Numbered from the stretch's first letter, positions 8,110 through 14,253 are shown. The stretch is 14,253 bases of DNA from Hyphomonadaceae bacterium (GCA_016791325.1 JAEUMU010000109.1:1-14253); one strand, 5' to 3'. A program made the numbers and translations. The notes: a model not told the origin generated them from the letters alone.

Positions 8110-8532
8110 ATGGGGCCGATGTGGCGGACGATCGCAATCTATGGGGTGGTGCTGGCGGCGGCGGCGGTCGCGCTGCAGGCGCTCGAATTCCAGCTCTTCG
8201 CCCGCACGCATCCGGCGGAGCTTTACATCGTGCTTGTGGCGATTGGCTTCACGGGCTTGGGGATTTGGGTCGGCGCGCGCGTCTTTCGACCGCCGGCGGC
8301 GGCGGGGTTCGCGGTCAACACCCAGGCGCAAGCGGCGCTGGGGATAACCGGGCGCGAATACGAAGTGCTGCAGCACTTGGCCGCTGGGCGCTCCAACAAG
8401 GAAATCGCCTCCAAACTCGCGCTTTCGCCCAACACCGTGAAGACGCATCTGGCGCGGCTGTTTGAAAAGCTGGAGGCCAAGCGGCGCACTGAAGCGCTGC
8501 TAAAAGCGCGCGAACTGGGCCTCATTCCGTAG
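8110..8532 (+). CDS. membrane-tethered LuxR-type HTH regulator
   Basis: A 140-residue protein with an unusual layout: two hydrophobic helices (about 7-28 and 38-58) joined by a very short loop, a linker, then a LuxR/GerE DNA-binding domain (78-138) containing LTGRE-like ITGREYEVLQHL, SNKEIASKLALSPNTVKTH and a closing helix. There is no receiver, PAS or autoinducer domain. The expected topology puts both ends in the cytoplasm, so it is a DNA-binding domain anchored in the membrane. GGGAG about nine bases before the ATG at 8110 favours that start; ATG 8119 (three residues shorter) is the alternative. The next gene encodes a DUF4199-like membrane protein. Pairing of small LuxR-type proteins with DUF4199 proteins is one I recall from other genomes, with no established function. 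It probably regulates itself or its partner. Confidence 0.85.
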   Translation: MGPMWRTIAIYGVVLAAAAVALQALEFQLFARTHPAELYIVLVAIGFTGLGIWVGARVFRPPAAAGFAVNTQAQAALGITGREYEVLQHLAAGRSNKEIASKLALSPNTVKTHLARLFEKLEAKRRTEALLKARELGLIP

Positions 8533-8582
8533 CCGGCGCCCAGTTATTCGGGTGAGAACACGCAAATCATCCTTTCGGGCGA

Positions 8583-8628
8583 TTGGATGTGAGACGCGAA
8601 CCAGGCCTTGCTCGGCCATCGCATCCAA
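8583..8628 (+). promoter_or_regulatory. leader hairpin just before the DUF4199 gene
   Basis: TTGGATGTGA (8583-8592) pairs with TCGCATCCAA (8619-8628) over ten positions with one G-U pair. The enclosed loop holds a second small hairpin, GGCC (8604-8607) with GGCC (8614-8617). The outer stem ends at the ribosome-binding site of the next gene (AGAGGGGAG, 8629-8637). No T-run follows, so it is not a standard terminator. It may tune translation or stabilise the transcript. The rest of the 107-base gap shows nothing else I can name. Confidence 0.4.
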
Positions 8629-8639
8629 GAGGGGAGCCC

Positions 8640-9194
8640 ATGTTTCGACCTATTCTGACCTACGGCGTGATCGCTGGCGTAATCGTTGTTGCGCCTATGA
8701 TGGCGGGGTTCTTGTTCGGCCCGCCGCCAGAAGAGACCCTGGCCAACGGCGCCGGCATGCTGATCGGCTATTTGAGCATGCTGGTGGCGCTCAGCGTGAT
8801 CTTCGTGGCTGTGAAGCGCTACCGGGATAAGCGCCTGGGCGGGGTGATCAAATTCCTGCCCGCATTCCTGCTGGGGCTGGGCATCAGCGCCGTGGCCGGG
8901 GTGATTTACGTGATCGGCTGGGAGATCACGCTCTCGCTGATGAACTACGAGTTCATGGAGACCTACACCCGCGTGATGATCGAAGCGAAGCAGCGCGAAG
9001 GCTTGGCCGGGCCGGAACTCGAAGCCTACATCGCCCAGATGCAGCAGATGACGGCGCAATACCGCAACCCGCTGTTCCGCCTGCCGATCACGTTCCTGGA
9101 AATCTTCCCGGTGGGACTGCTGGTTTCGCTGATCACCGCGCTCATCCTGCGCAACAGCCGCATCCTGCCGGCGCGCCCTGCGCCTGCGGCTTGA
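8640..9194 (+). CDS. DUF4199-like multi-pass membrane protein
   Basis: A 184-residue inner-membrane protein with about four hydrophobic segments (roughly 5-26, 38-60, 71-96 and 147-170). A hydrophilic, Gln- and Met-rich helical stretch of about 40 residues (105-145) lies between the third and fourth. The N-terminal pattern (YGVIAGVI, then a G-rich second helix and a KRYRDKRLGG basic turn) and the GWEI/YxxxIxxM middle part match what I know of DUF4199. That family is of unknown function. The ATG at 8640 is chosen because AGAGGGGAG lies three bases before it; the frame extends further upstream without such support. It follows the LuxR-type regulator by 107 bases, with a hairpin between, and precedes gpmA by 44 bases. 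The basic turn and charged helix could contact the regulator, but that is inference. Confidence 0.8.
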   Translation: MFRPILTYGVIAGVIVVAPMMAGFLFGPPPEETLANGAGMLIGYLSMLVALSVIFVAVKRYRDKRLGGVIKFLPAFLLGLGISAVAGVIYVIGWEITLSLMNYEFMETYTRVMIEAKQREGLAGPELEAYIAQMQQMTAQYRNPLFRLPITFLEIFPVGLLVSLITALILRNSRILPARPAPAA

Positions 9195-9209
9195 GGAGAG
9201 CTTGACGGA

Positions 9210-9241
9210 CATGGGCCGGCTGGCGATGCAGTCGGCCCATG
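9210..9241 (+). promoter_or_regulatory. inverted repeat covering the gpmA start codon
   Basis: CATGGGCCGGC (9210-9220) and GTCGGCCCATG (9231-9241) pair over eleven positions with one G-U pair and a ten-base loop. The gpmA ATG (9239-9241) is inside the right arm, so in mRNA the start codon would be paired. No Shine-Dalgarno stands directly upstream of this ATG; the nearest, GAGGAG, is at 9193-9198. This could be a translational switch or a protein-binding palindrome. Confidence 0.4.
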
Positions 9242-9958
9242 ACGTATCTCGCTCTTCTCCGCCACGGCCAGAGCCAGTGGAATCTGGAAAACCGCTTCAC
9301 CGGCTGGGTGGATGTGGATCTGACCGCCGAAGGCGAAGCGCAGGCGCGCACAGCCGGCGCGGCGCTGGCCCGATCGGGCGTGCCGTTCGACAAGCTCTAT
9401 ACCTCGGTGCAGACGCGCGCGATCCGCACCGGCAATCTGGCGCTGGAGCGCGCGGGGTTGGCTTGGCTGCCGGTTGAGCGAAACTGGCGGCTGAACGAGC
9501 GCCATTACGGGGCGCTGACAGGGCTGGATAAGGCCGAAACCGCCGCCAAGCACGGCGAAGAGCAGGTGAAGGTGTGGCGGCGTTCCTATGATACGCCGCC
9601 GCCGCCCTTGCCGCCCGGCGGCGAGTTCGATTTCAGCAAAGACCGCCGCTATGCGGGCGTGCGCGATCTGCCGGCGACGGAATCGCTCAAGCTCACGCTA
9701 GAGCGCGTGCTGCCTTATTGGAACGACGTGATCGCGCCCGATCTGAAGGCGGGCAAGAATCTCATCATCGCCGCGCACGGCAATTCGCTGCGCGCGATTG
9801 TGAAGCATCTCTTCAACGTGCCCGATAGCGCCATCGTGGGTGTTGAGATTCCCACCGGCAACCCGCTGCTGATCGAACTCGATGCGGGCCTGAAGCCGGT
9901 TTCCGTGCGCTATCTGGATGAGGCGCGGGCGGAGAAGCTGCCGCCGCTGCCGGCGTGA
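9239..9958 (+). CDS. gpmA: 2,3-bisphosphoglycerate-dependent phosphoglycerate mutase
   Basis: GpmA interconverts 3- and 2-phosphoglycerate in glycolysis and gluconeogenesis. The 239-residue protein is the usual length for the cofactor-dependent type. It carries the phosphohistidine motif LLRHGQSQWN (His9), NRFTGWVDVDL just after it, the substrate loop NERHYGALTGLDKAE, and the second catalytic His in AAHGNSLRA (His180). These rule out the cofactor-independent GpmI and fit better than the broader cobC-like phosphatases. The start gives the classic MTYLALLRHG N-terminus, yet it lacks a close Shine-Dalgarno and sits in a strong inverted repeat. The gene follows the DUF4199 gene and its TGA overlaps the GTG of the downstream deaminase by 4 bases (GTGA), so the two are probably co-translated. 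Confidence 0.95.
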   Translation: MTYLALLRHGQSQWNLENRFTGWVDVDLTAEGEAQARTAGAALARSGVPFDKLYTSVQTRAIRTGNLALERAGLAWLPVERNWRLNERHYGALTGLDKAETAAKHGEEQVKVWRRSYDTPPPPLPPGGEFDFSKDRRYAGVRDLPATESLKLTLERVLPYWNDVIAPDLKAGKNLIIAAHGNSLRAIVKHLFNVPDSAIVGVEIPTGNPLLIELDAGLKPVSVRYLDEARAEKLPPLPA

Positions 9959-10389
9959 ACGATAGCGATTTCATGCGCCGCGCCTTGGCGCTCGCCAGCG
10001 CGGGGGTGGGCGCGACGGGCGATAATCCGAGCGTTGGGTGCGTCATCGTCAAGGACGGGGCGGTGATTGCGCAGGCGGCCACGGGCGCAGGCGGGCGCCC
10101 CCATGCCGAAGAGTTGGCGCTGCGCGGAATCGATGCGCGGGGCGCCACCGTGTTCGTCACCCTGGAGCCCTGCGCCAAGCGCAGCGTCAGCGGCATCCCC
10201 TGTGCTGATTTGCTGGCGGCGGCGGGCGTTTCGCGCGTGGTGGTGGCGGCGCGCGATCCGCATCCGTTTGCAGCGGGCGCGGGCATCGAGCGCATGATCA
10301 ATGCGGGCGTCGATGTGGAGGTGGGCTTGCTGGAGCCCGCCGCGCGCGCGCAACTGGCCGACTTTCTAGCCAAGTGGGAGAAGAGCTAG
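9955..10389 (+). CDS. standalone RibD-like zinc deaminase
   Basis: A 144-residue member of the cytidine deaminase fold. The start region (MRRALALASAG, then NPSVGCVIV) resembles the deaminase half of RibD, as do HAE (His50, Glu52) and the LEPC motif. The C-terminal reductase domain of bifunctional RibD is absent and there is no room for it. The zinc ligands would be His50, Cys73 and Cys83 with catalytic Glu52. The loop between the cysteines is nine residues (AKRSVSGIP), against eight in RibD (typically SHxGRTPP) and two in TadA or cytidine deaminase. The RibD substrate loop is thus replaced, so the substrate is unknown; a free pyrimidine, a damaged nucleotide or a pterin-like compound are possible. 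I chose GTG 9955 because it forms a GTGA overlap with gpmA; ATG 9973 is the alternative. Its stop overlaps that of asnB. Confidence 0.82.
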   Translation: MNDSDFMRRALALASAGVGATGDNPSVGCVIVKDGAVIAQAATGAGGRPHAEELALRGIDARGATVFVTLEPCAKRSVSGIPCADLLAAAGVSRVVVAARDPHPFAAGAGIERMINAGVDVEVGLLEPAARAQLADFLAKWEKS

Positions 10390-12068
10390 CCGACGAGGCT
10401 GGTGAGCGCTTCGTCGGGCGCGGCGCCCTCTACATGGATGCGATGCCACAGGCCGAGAAACAGAAGCGGCCAGCGGCGGTCAGCGTGGGCGTCATCGCTG
10501 AAAATGGCGCCAAGCGTTTGTTCATCGCAGGCCGCGCGCACGCTTTGCACATCCGCCAGCGTGCGCGCCAGCGTGGCCGCGCGCGGGGCGATCCACGCCG
10601 CGACCGGCACGGTGAACCCGCGCTTCTTGGCCCAGGGTTCGGCGGCGGGGCAGTGCTGCGCCAGCCATTTGCGCAGCAGATACTTGCCGAACCGCCCGCG
10701 CACCTTGAGCGCATCGGGCAGGTGAAAGGCGAACGCCGCCACCTCTGGATCGAGGAAAGGGGTGCGGCCCTCCATGCCGTGAGCCATCAGGCAGCGATCG
10801 AGCTTCAGCAACAGATCGTTCGGCAGCCAGGTGGCGATATCGCTCCATTGCGCCTGCTGCAGCGCTGAAAGCCCCGGCGGCGGCGCAGCGCGTTCGCGCC
10901 AGGCCGCGAGCGTTTGCGCATCGGTTGCGGTTTGCGGCTCGGCGGGGCGCCCGCCGAACAGCTTCGGCCGCAGGGCGCGGCGGTAGCGGCCGTATCCGGC
11001 GAACAGTTCATCGCCGCCTTCGCCGGTGAGCACGACGGTGAGCGATTGCTTGGCGGCGGCGGCGAGCTTGTAGGTTGGCAGGCAGGCGTAATCGGCGACG
11101 GGATCGTCCATCGCCCACGCGACCTGGGGAGCGATGGCCCAGAAATCCGCTTCGCCGAACTGTGTCTCGCGCCAATCGAGGTTGAGCGCGCGCGCAACCC
11201 GTTCGGCCTGCGCGCGTTCATCGTGCGCGCCGGGCGCGTCGAAGCCGCACGTGTAGGCGATCACCGGCCGTTGGTTGAGCCGCGCCATCATGGTGGCGAC
11301 CGCCGCGCTATCAACGCCCCCGGAAAGGAAGAGGCCGTAGGGCACATCCGAGCGCTGGTGGACGTTGATGCTGTCCTCCAGAACTTGATCGAGCGCGGCG
11401 ATCGCCTCGGCTTCGTCGCGAATGCGCGCGCGGGGGGCGCCAATGGGGCTGCGGCGGCGGCGCTCGACAAGCGCGCCATCCACAAATTCCTCCACCGCGC
11501 CGGGGCGCACGCGCAGCACGCCGGGCCAGGCGGTGTCATCGTTCAGCGTATAGTTGAGGTTGGCGACTTGGCGGGCGATGTCGCGCGTGACGCGCGCATT
11601 GCCGAAACTGCGCGGCTCGGAAGAGAATGCGGCTGCGCCGCCAAGCTGGGGCTGAATGTAAAGCGGCTTGATGCCGAACGGATCGCGCACCAGCCATGTG
11701 CGCCCATCGGCGCCGATAAGGCAGAACGCGTACATCCCGCGCAGGCGGTCGAACGCGGCTTCGCCCTCTTGCGCGTAAATGTGCAGCAGCGGCTCGAAAT
11801 CGGAGCCGGTGGAGAGCTTGCCTTGAAGCTGAAACTGCTCAGCGAGTTCGCGGTAGTTGTAGATTTCGCCATTGCCGATGATGGTGGATCCGGCCGCGCT
11901 CAACGGCTGCCAGCCGCCTTCCAGATCGATGATCGAAAGGCGCGCGTGCGCGAGCGTGTACCTGGGCGTTTCCGTCACGCGGATGCCGTTGGGTCCGCGG
12001 TGGGCGATGCGCATGATGAGCGGCTCAACGCCCTCCTGATCGCCCAGCATGCCGGCGATGCCGCACAT
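10386..12068 (-). CDS. asnB: AsnB-type glutamine-dependent amidotransferase
   Basis: A 560-residue class II glutamine amidotransferase joined to an ATP pyrophosphatase domain, as in asparagine synthetase B. The start is fixed by MCGIAG, since Cys2 must become the N-terminal nucleophile. The glutaminase half has HRGPNG (23-28, Asn where Asp is usual), Arg43 in ARLSIID, NGEIYNY (66-72) and Asp90. The synthetase half has the PP-loop SGGVDS (249-254) and GEGGDELFAGY (349-359). By sequence it could make asparagine. Its position after kdsA and a glycosyltransferase suggests instead, or as well, amidation of a sugar acid in LPS or capsule, as proposed for asnB-like genes in O-antigen clusters. The ATG overlaps the glycosyltransferase stop by one base (TGATG), indicating coupled translation. 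The stop overlaps that of the convergent deaminase gene. Confidence 0.9.
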   Translation of the reverse strand: MCGIAGMLGDQEGVEPLIMRIAHRGPNGIRVTETPRYTLAHARLSIIDLEGGWQPLSAAGSTIIGNGEIYNYRELAEQFQLQGKLSTGSDFEPLLHIYAQEGEAAFDRLRGMYAFCLIGADGRTWLVRDPFGIKPLYIQPQLGGAAAFSSEPRSFGNARVTRDIARQVANLNYTLNDDTAWPGVLRVRPGAVEEFVDGALVERRRRSPIGAPRARIRDEAEAIAALDQVLEDSINVHQRSDVPYGLFLSGGVDSAAVATMMARLNQRPVIAYTCGFDAPGAHDERAQAERVARALNLDWRETQFGEADFWAIAPQVAWAMDDPVADYACLPTYKLAAAAKQSLTVVLTGEGGDELFAGYGRYRRALRPKLFGGRPAEPQTATDAQTLAAWRERAAPPPGLSALQQAQWSDIATWLPNDLLLKLDRCLMAHGMEGRTPFLDPEVAAFAFHLPDALKVRGRFGKYLLRKWLAQHCPAAEPWAKKRGFTVPVAAWIAPRAATLARTLADVQSVRAACDEQTLGAIFSDDAHADRRWPLLFLGLWHRIHVEGAAPDEALTSLVG

Positions 12069-13096
12069 CACACGCCCCCGAACTGCGCAAACAACGCCCG
12101 CCAGCGCGCCACGACGGCGGCTTCGGCGAACTCCGTGCCGGTCATGCGTGCGCGGCCGGCTGCGGCCAGGCGTTGGCGCAAGGGCGCGTCGGCGAGCATC
12201 AAGCGCACTTTCTCGGCCAGGGCGAGGGGATTGTCGATGGGAACAAGAAAGCCGTCTTCGCCGTCGCGGATGAGCGCGCCCGGCCCCTTGCTGGCGGCGG
12301 CGACAATCGGCGCGCCATGGGCCCAGGCCTGAATCACCGTATTGCCCAGCGGCTCGAAGCGGGAAGGAAACACGCACACATCGACGGTGCGATAGAGCGC
12401 ATCGGAATCATCCCGCCAGCCCAAGAAACGCACGCGCGGCGCGACGCCAAGCTCGGCGGCCAGCGCCTTGAGCTTGGCTTCCTCCGGCCCTGCGCCCGCA
12501 ATCCAGAGATAGGCTTCAGGCAGTTCAACCAACGCCTTGAGCGAAACATCATGCGCCTTGGCTTCGTGCAGGCGGCCCATGCCCAAGAGCAACGGCGCAT
12601 CGGCGGGCGTATCGTGCACGGCGCGGTCGATCGGCGCGGCGTCGCCGGCGGTGGCGAAATTGGGAATGTAATGCGCGCGCGCCTCCGGCCAGCCTTCACG
12701 CACCATCCAATCGACGATGTCTTGCGTGTTGCCGACCAACGCATCGAAGCCGCGATAGTTCTTGAGCTTGTAATAGCCGCCAAGCCGGCCGATGCGCGCA
12801 TACGGGCCGGCGGGCGTCAGCGACGCGGCGCGGTTCATCCAGGCCAGCACGACCTTGGCTTGACGCGCTTTCGCCAGGGCGGCGATGGCGGGGCCGGTTG
12901 TGAAATCCAAAGGCTTGGAGAATGGCAGCACGCGTGCTTCCACCCCCAGCGCGCCCAACTGAGCGATACGCCCGTCATGAACGCGCAGCGCCGCGCTCTG
13001 AGCGATTCCGGCGCGCGCGAAAGCCGCGGTCAGATCAATGAAATACTTTTCGGCGCCGCCATCGCTTGAGCTGCCGAGCGCATGAACCAGAGTCAT
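12068..13096 (-). CDS. GT4-family glycosyltransferase
   Basis: A 342-residue retaining GT-B glycosyltransferase that transfers a sugar from a nucleotide-sugar donor, most likely during LPS core assembly at the cytoplasmic face. The N-terminal half has the acceptor-side motif GGAEKYFIDL (14-23). The C-terminal half has GMGRLHEAKAHD, AGAGPEEAKL, RVRFLGWRDD and the donor-binding motif SRFEPLGNTVIQAW. In that motif Glu248 is present but the second Glu of the usual E-x7-E is Gln256, a conservative change that probably keeps donor binding. Donor and acceptor cannot be named. Its ATG overlaps the kdsA stop by four bases (ATGA) and its TGA overlaps the asnB start by one, so the three genes form a tight operon. 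No membrane segment is seen. Confidence 0.88.
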   Translation of the reverse strand: MTLVHALGSSSDGGAEKYFIDLTAAFARAGIAQSAALRVHDGRIAQLGALGVEARVLPFSKPLDFTTGPAIAALAKARQAKVVLAWMNRAASLTPAGPYARIGRLGGYYKLKNYRGFDALVGNTQDIVDWMVREGWPEARAHYIPNFATAGDAAPIDRAVHDTPADAPLLLGMGRLHEAKAHDVSLKALVELPEAYLWIAGAGPEEAKLKALAAELGVAPRVRFLGWRDDSDALYRTVDVCVFPSRFEPLGNTVIQAWAHGAPIVAAASKGPGALIRDGEDGFLVPIDNPLALAEKVRLMLADAPLRQRLAAAGRARMTGTEFAEAAVVARWRALFAQFGGV

Positions 13097-13956
13097 TCAG
13101 CGGCGACGAGCGAGGATTTCGCGAGCCTGTCGAACGCCACCAGATCGCGCACCAGGGCGTCCAGCTGATCGAACGGCACCATGTTGGGGCCGTCGCTGGG
13201 GGCGTTGTCGGGATCTGGGTGGGCTTCCAGGAACACCGCCGCCACGCCGATCGCCACCGCCGCACGCGCCAGCACAGGCACGAACTGGCGCTCGCCGCCG
13301 GAAGTATCGCCGCGCCCGCCGGGTTGCTGCACGGAATGGGTGGCGTCGAACACCACCGGAGCGCCGAAGCTTTTCAGGATCGGCAGGGCGCGCATGTCGG
13401 ACACAAGCGTATTGTAGCCGAAGCTGGCGCCGCGCTCACAGGCCATGACTTGAGAATTGCCCGAGCCGGTGATCTTGCCGATCACGTTCTTCATATCCCA
13501 AGGCGCCAGGAACTGGCCCTTTTTGACATTGATCGGCTTACCCGTTTCCGCCGCAGCGACGAGCAGGTCCGTCTGCCGGCAGAGGAAGGCGGGGATTTGC
13601 AGCACGTCCACGACCTCGGCCACGTCCGCGCACTGATCGGGCAAGTGCACATCCGTGATGACGGGCACGCCTAATTTGGCGCGGATTTCCTCGAAGATCG
13701 GCCCGGCCACGTTGAGGCCCGCGCCGCGCTTGGTGGTGAGGCTTGAGCGATTGGCTTTATCGAAGCTGGTCTTATAGATGAAATTTGCGCCATACGCCTT
13801 GAAGACATCGCGCAGGAATTCGGCGGTCTCCAGCGCATGAGCGCGGCTTTCCAGCTGGCAAGGCCCACAGATGAAAGTGAGCGGCAGGTGATTGCCGATT
13901 TCGATTGGCGTGCTTTCAACGCGCGGAATGCGGATAATGGGCGCGGGGCTGTTCAT
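13093..13956 (-). CDS. kdsA: 3-deoxy-8-phosphooctulonate synthase (metal-dependent type)
   Basis: KdsA condenses phosphoenolpyruvate with arabinose-5-P to Kdo-8-phosphate, the committed step to Kdo for the LPS inner core. The 287-residue product has GPCQLESRA near the N-terminus, KTSFDKANRSS, TDVHLPDQ, PAFLCRQTDLL, NVKKGQFLAP, DATHSVQQPGG and EAHPDPDNAPSDGPN. Cys33 in GPCQLES is the metal ligand of class II enzymes; E. coli KdsA has Asn there, so this one is probably metal-dependent. The related DAHP synthases lack this exact motif set. I chose ATG 13956, with AGAGG five bases upstream, over a GTG at 13983 that adds nine residues. It is the first gene of the kdsA-glycosyltransferase-asnB run. 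A LysR-type gene ends 73 bases upstream on the same strand. Confidence 0.95.
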   Translation of the reverse strand: MNSPAPIIRIPRVESTPIEIGNHLPLTFICGPCQLESRAHALETAEFLRDVFKAYGANFIYKTSFDKANRSSLTTKRGAGLNVAGPIFEEIRAKLGVPVITDVHLPDQCADVAEVVDVLQIPAFLCRQTDLLVAAAETGKPINVKKGQFLAPWDMKNVIGKITGSGNSQVMACERGASFGYNTLVSDMRALPILKSFGAPVVFDATHSVQQPGGRGDTSGGERQFVPVLARAAVAIGVAAVFLEAHPDPDNAPSDGPNMVPFDQLDALVRDLVAFDRLAKSSLVAAE

Positions 13957-14029
13957 GGGGGCCTCTGAGAATTCCTCTCCCACATAAGGCGGGCGCGGGC
14001 CTGGCTCAACTGGCCTTGCCCGCTGGCGT
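13957..14029 (-). other. short spacer between LysR gene and kdsA
   Basis: This spacer holds the kdsA ribosome-binding site and an imperfect inverted repeat. GCGGGC (13989-13994) can pair with GCCCGC (14018-14023), and GGCC (13998-14001) with GGCC (14012-14015), separated by an internal loop. No T-run follows on the minus strand, so a terminator for the LysR gene is only weakly supported. No clear promoter is visible. Confidence 0.3.
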
Positions 14030-14253
14030 TCAGAGGCTCACAATCTGTTCAGGCGCGGCCAGTGGGCAGGGATGCTCTTCCGCCGCCGCGCGTTCGGCCA
14101 GCCAGTCGCGCAAACGTCTGGCGCCCGGCGCCAGCGTGCGTGCGGCGGGCGATACCAGCCAATAGGAGAAATCATCCCGGAGCGAATGCGCGAAGGGCAC
14201 CATCAGCCGTCCTGCGCGCACCTCGTCAAGCGCCAACCAATGACGGCCGAGCG
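14030..14253 (-). CDS. LysR-type transcriptional regulator, C-terminal fragment
   Basis: Only the last 74 or so codons are in the window; the frame is open through the right edge, so the TTG at 14236 is not the true start. The visible part includes LDEVRAGRLMVPF, then DFSYWLVSPAARTLAPGARRLRDWLAE. This is the typical end of the effector-binding domain in the GcvA-like branch of LysR regulators: a 'grLvrPf' strand, then a YWLV strand and a closing helix carrying FRDWL. The DNA-binding domain is not seen. A target cannot be inferred. It is on the same strand as the kdsA operon, 73 bases before it, so readthrough into kdsA is possible. Confidence 0.7.
   Translation of the reverse strand, partial: LGRHWLALDEVRAGRLMVPFAHSLRDDFSYWLVSPAARTLAPGARRLRDWLAERAAAEEHPCPLAAPEQIVSL

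Noticed and set aside
9202..9477. Small frame starting near the GAGGAG before gpmA (TTG 9202 or ATG 9211)
   Set aside because: It has the better Shine-Dalgarno position, but it overlaps gpmA in another frame and gives an Arg/Pro/Ser-rich product without family features. A leader peptide is not excluded.
10914..12332. Open frame of 472 codons on the plus strand opposite asnB
   Set aside because: Same antisense mirror effect; asnB on the other strand has Cys2, the PP-loop and GEGGDE.
12069..12377. N-terminal extension of the asnB frame by about 103 codons
   Set aside because: AsnB activity needs Cys2 exposed after Met removal, so MCGIAG at 12068 is the start; the extension lies within the glycosyltransferase gene.
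13989..14023. Possible intrinsic terminator after the LysR gene
   Set aside because: The stem is interrupted by an internal loop and no T-run follows on the minus strand.
1..14253. Search by eye for tRNA, rRNA, CRISPR, insertion sequences, phage genes, toxin-antitoxin or defence genes
   Set aside because: No repeat-spacer pattern, transposase, integrase, or restriction or toxin motif was seen; coding is almost continuous with housekeeping and envelope genes.

Overview
The window is GC-rich, densely coded chromosomal DNA from an alphaproteobacterium, most likely the Caulobacterales or a relative such as Hyphomonadaceae. The strongest clue is the first gene. It is a three-PAS sensor kinase whose phospho-acceptor histidine is a tyrosine, the hallmark of the cell-cycle regulator DivL. 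A standalone RibD-like deaminase and a metal-type KdsA fit a Gram-negative host. I see no tRNA, rRNA, CRISPR array, insertion sequence, phage gene or integration scar. Nothing looks recently transferred.

Layout. (1) 1-1982 (+): divL-like gene, 5' end outside the window. (2) 1979-3535 (-): pgi, with galE (3561-4547, +) starting 25 bases away in the other direction. (3) 8025 down to 4544 (-): a compact three-gene run of an uncharacterised membrane-anchored protein, a phosphoglucomutase/phosphomannomutase and UDP-glucose 6-dehydrogenase. (4) 8110-10389 (+): a two-TM LuxR-type regulator, a DUF4199-like membrane protein, gpmA and a small zinc deaminase. (5) 13956 down to 10386 (-): kdsA, a GT4 glycosyltransferase and an AsnB-type amidotransferase, joined by 4-base and 1-base overlaps. 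(6) 14030 to the right edge (-): the C-terminal end of a LysR-type regulator.

How the genes fit together. Pgi, the phosphohexomutase, GalE and Ugd are steps from fructose-6-P through glucose-6-P and glucose-1-P to UDP-galactose and UDP-glucuronate. The UDP-glucose pyrophosphorylase (GalU) needed in between is not here. KdsA makes Kdo-8-phosphate for the LPS inner core, and its coupled glycosyltransferase and amidotransferase suggest an amidated envelope sugar. GpmA is glycolytic. The window is therefore mainly central sugar metabolism feeding envelope polysaccharide, next to a cell-cycle regulator.

Least explained parts: the membrane-tethered LuxR/DUF4199 pair and the hairpin before its second gene, a hairpin that buries the gpmA start codon, the deaminase with an altered zinc loop, the unknown protein ahead of the mutase, and three convergent gene junctions that all share the same 4-base stop-codon overlap. 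I did not find a clearly new multi-gene system. The LuxR/DUF4199 module is the best candidate for unexplored biology.
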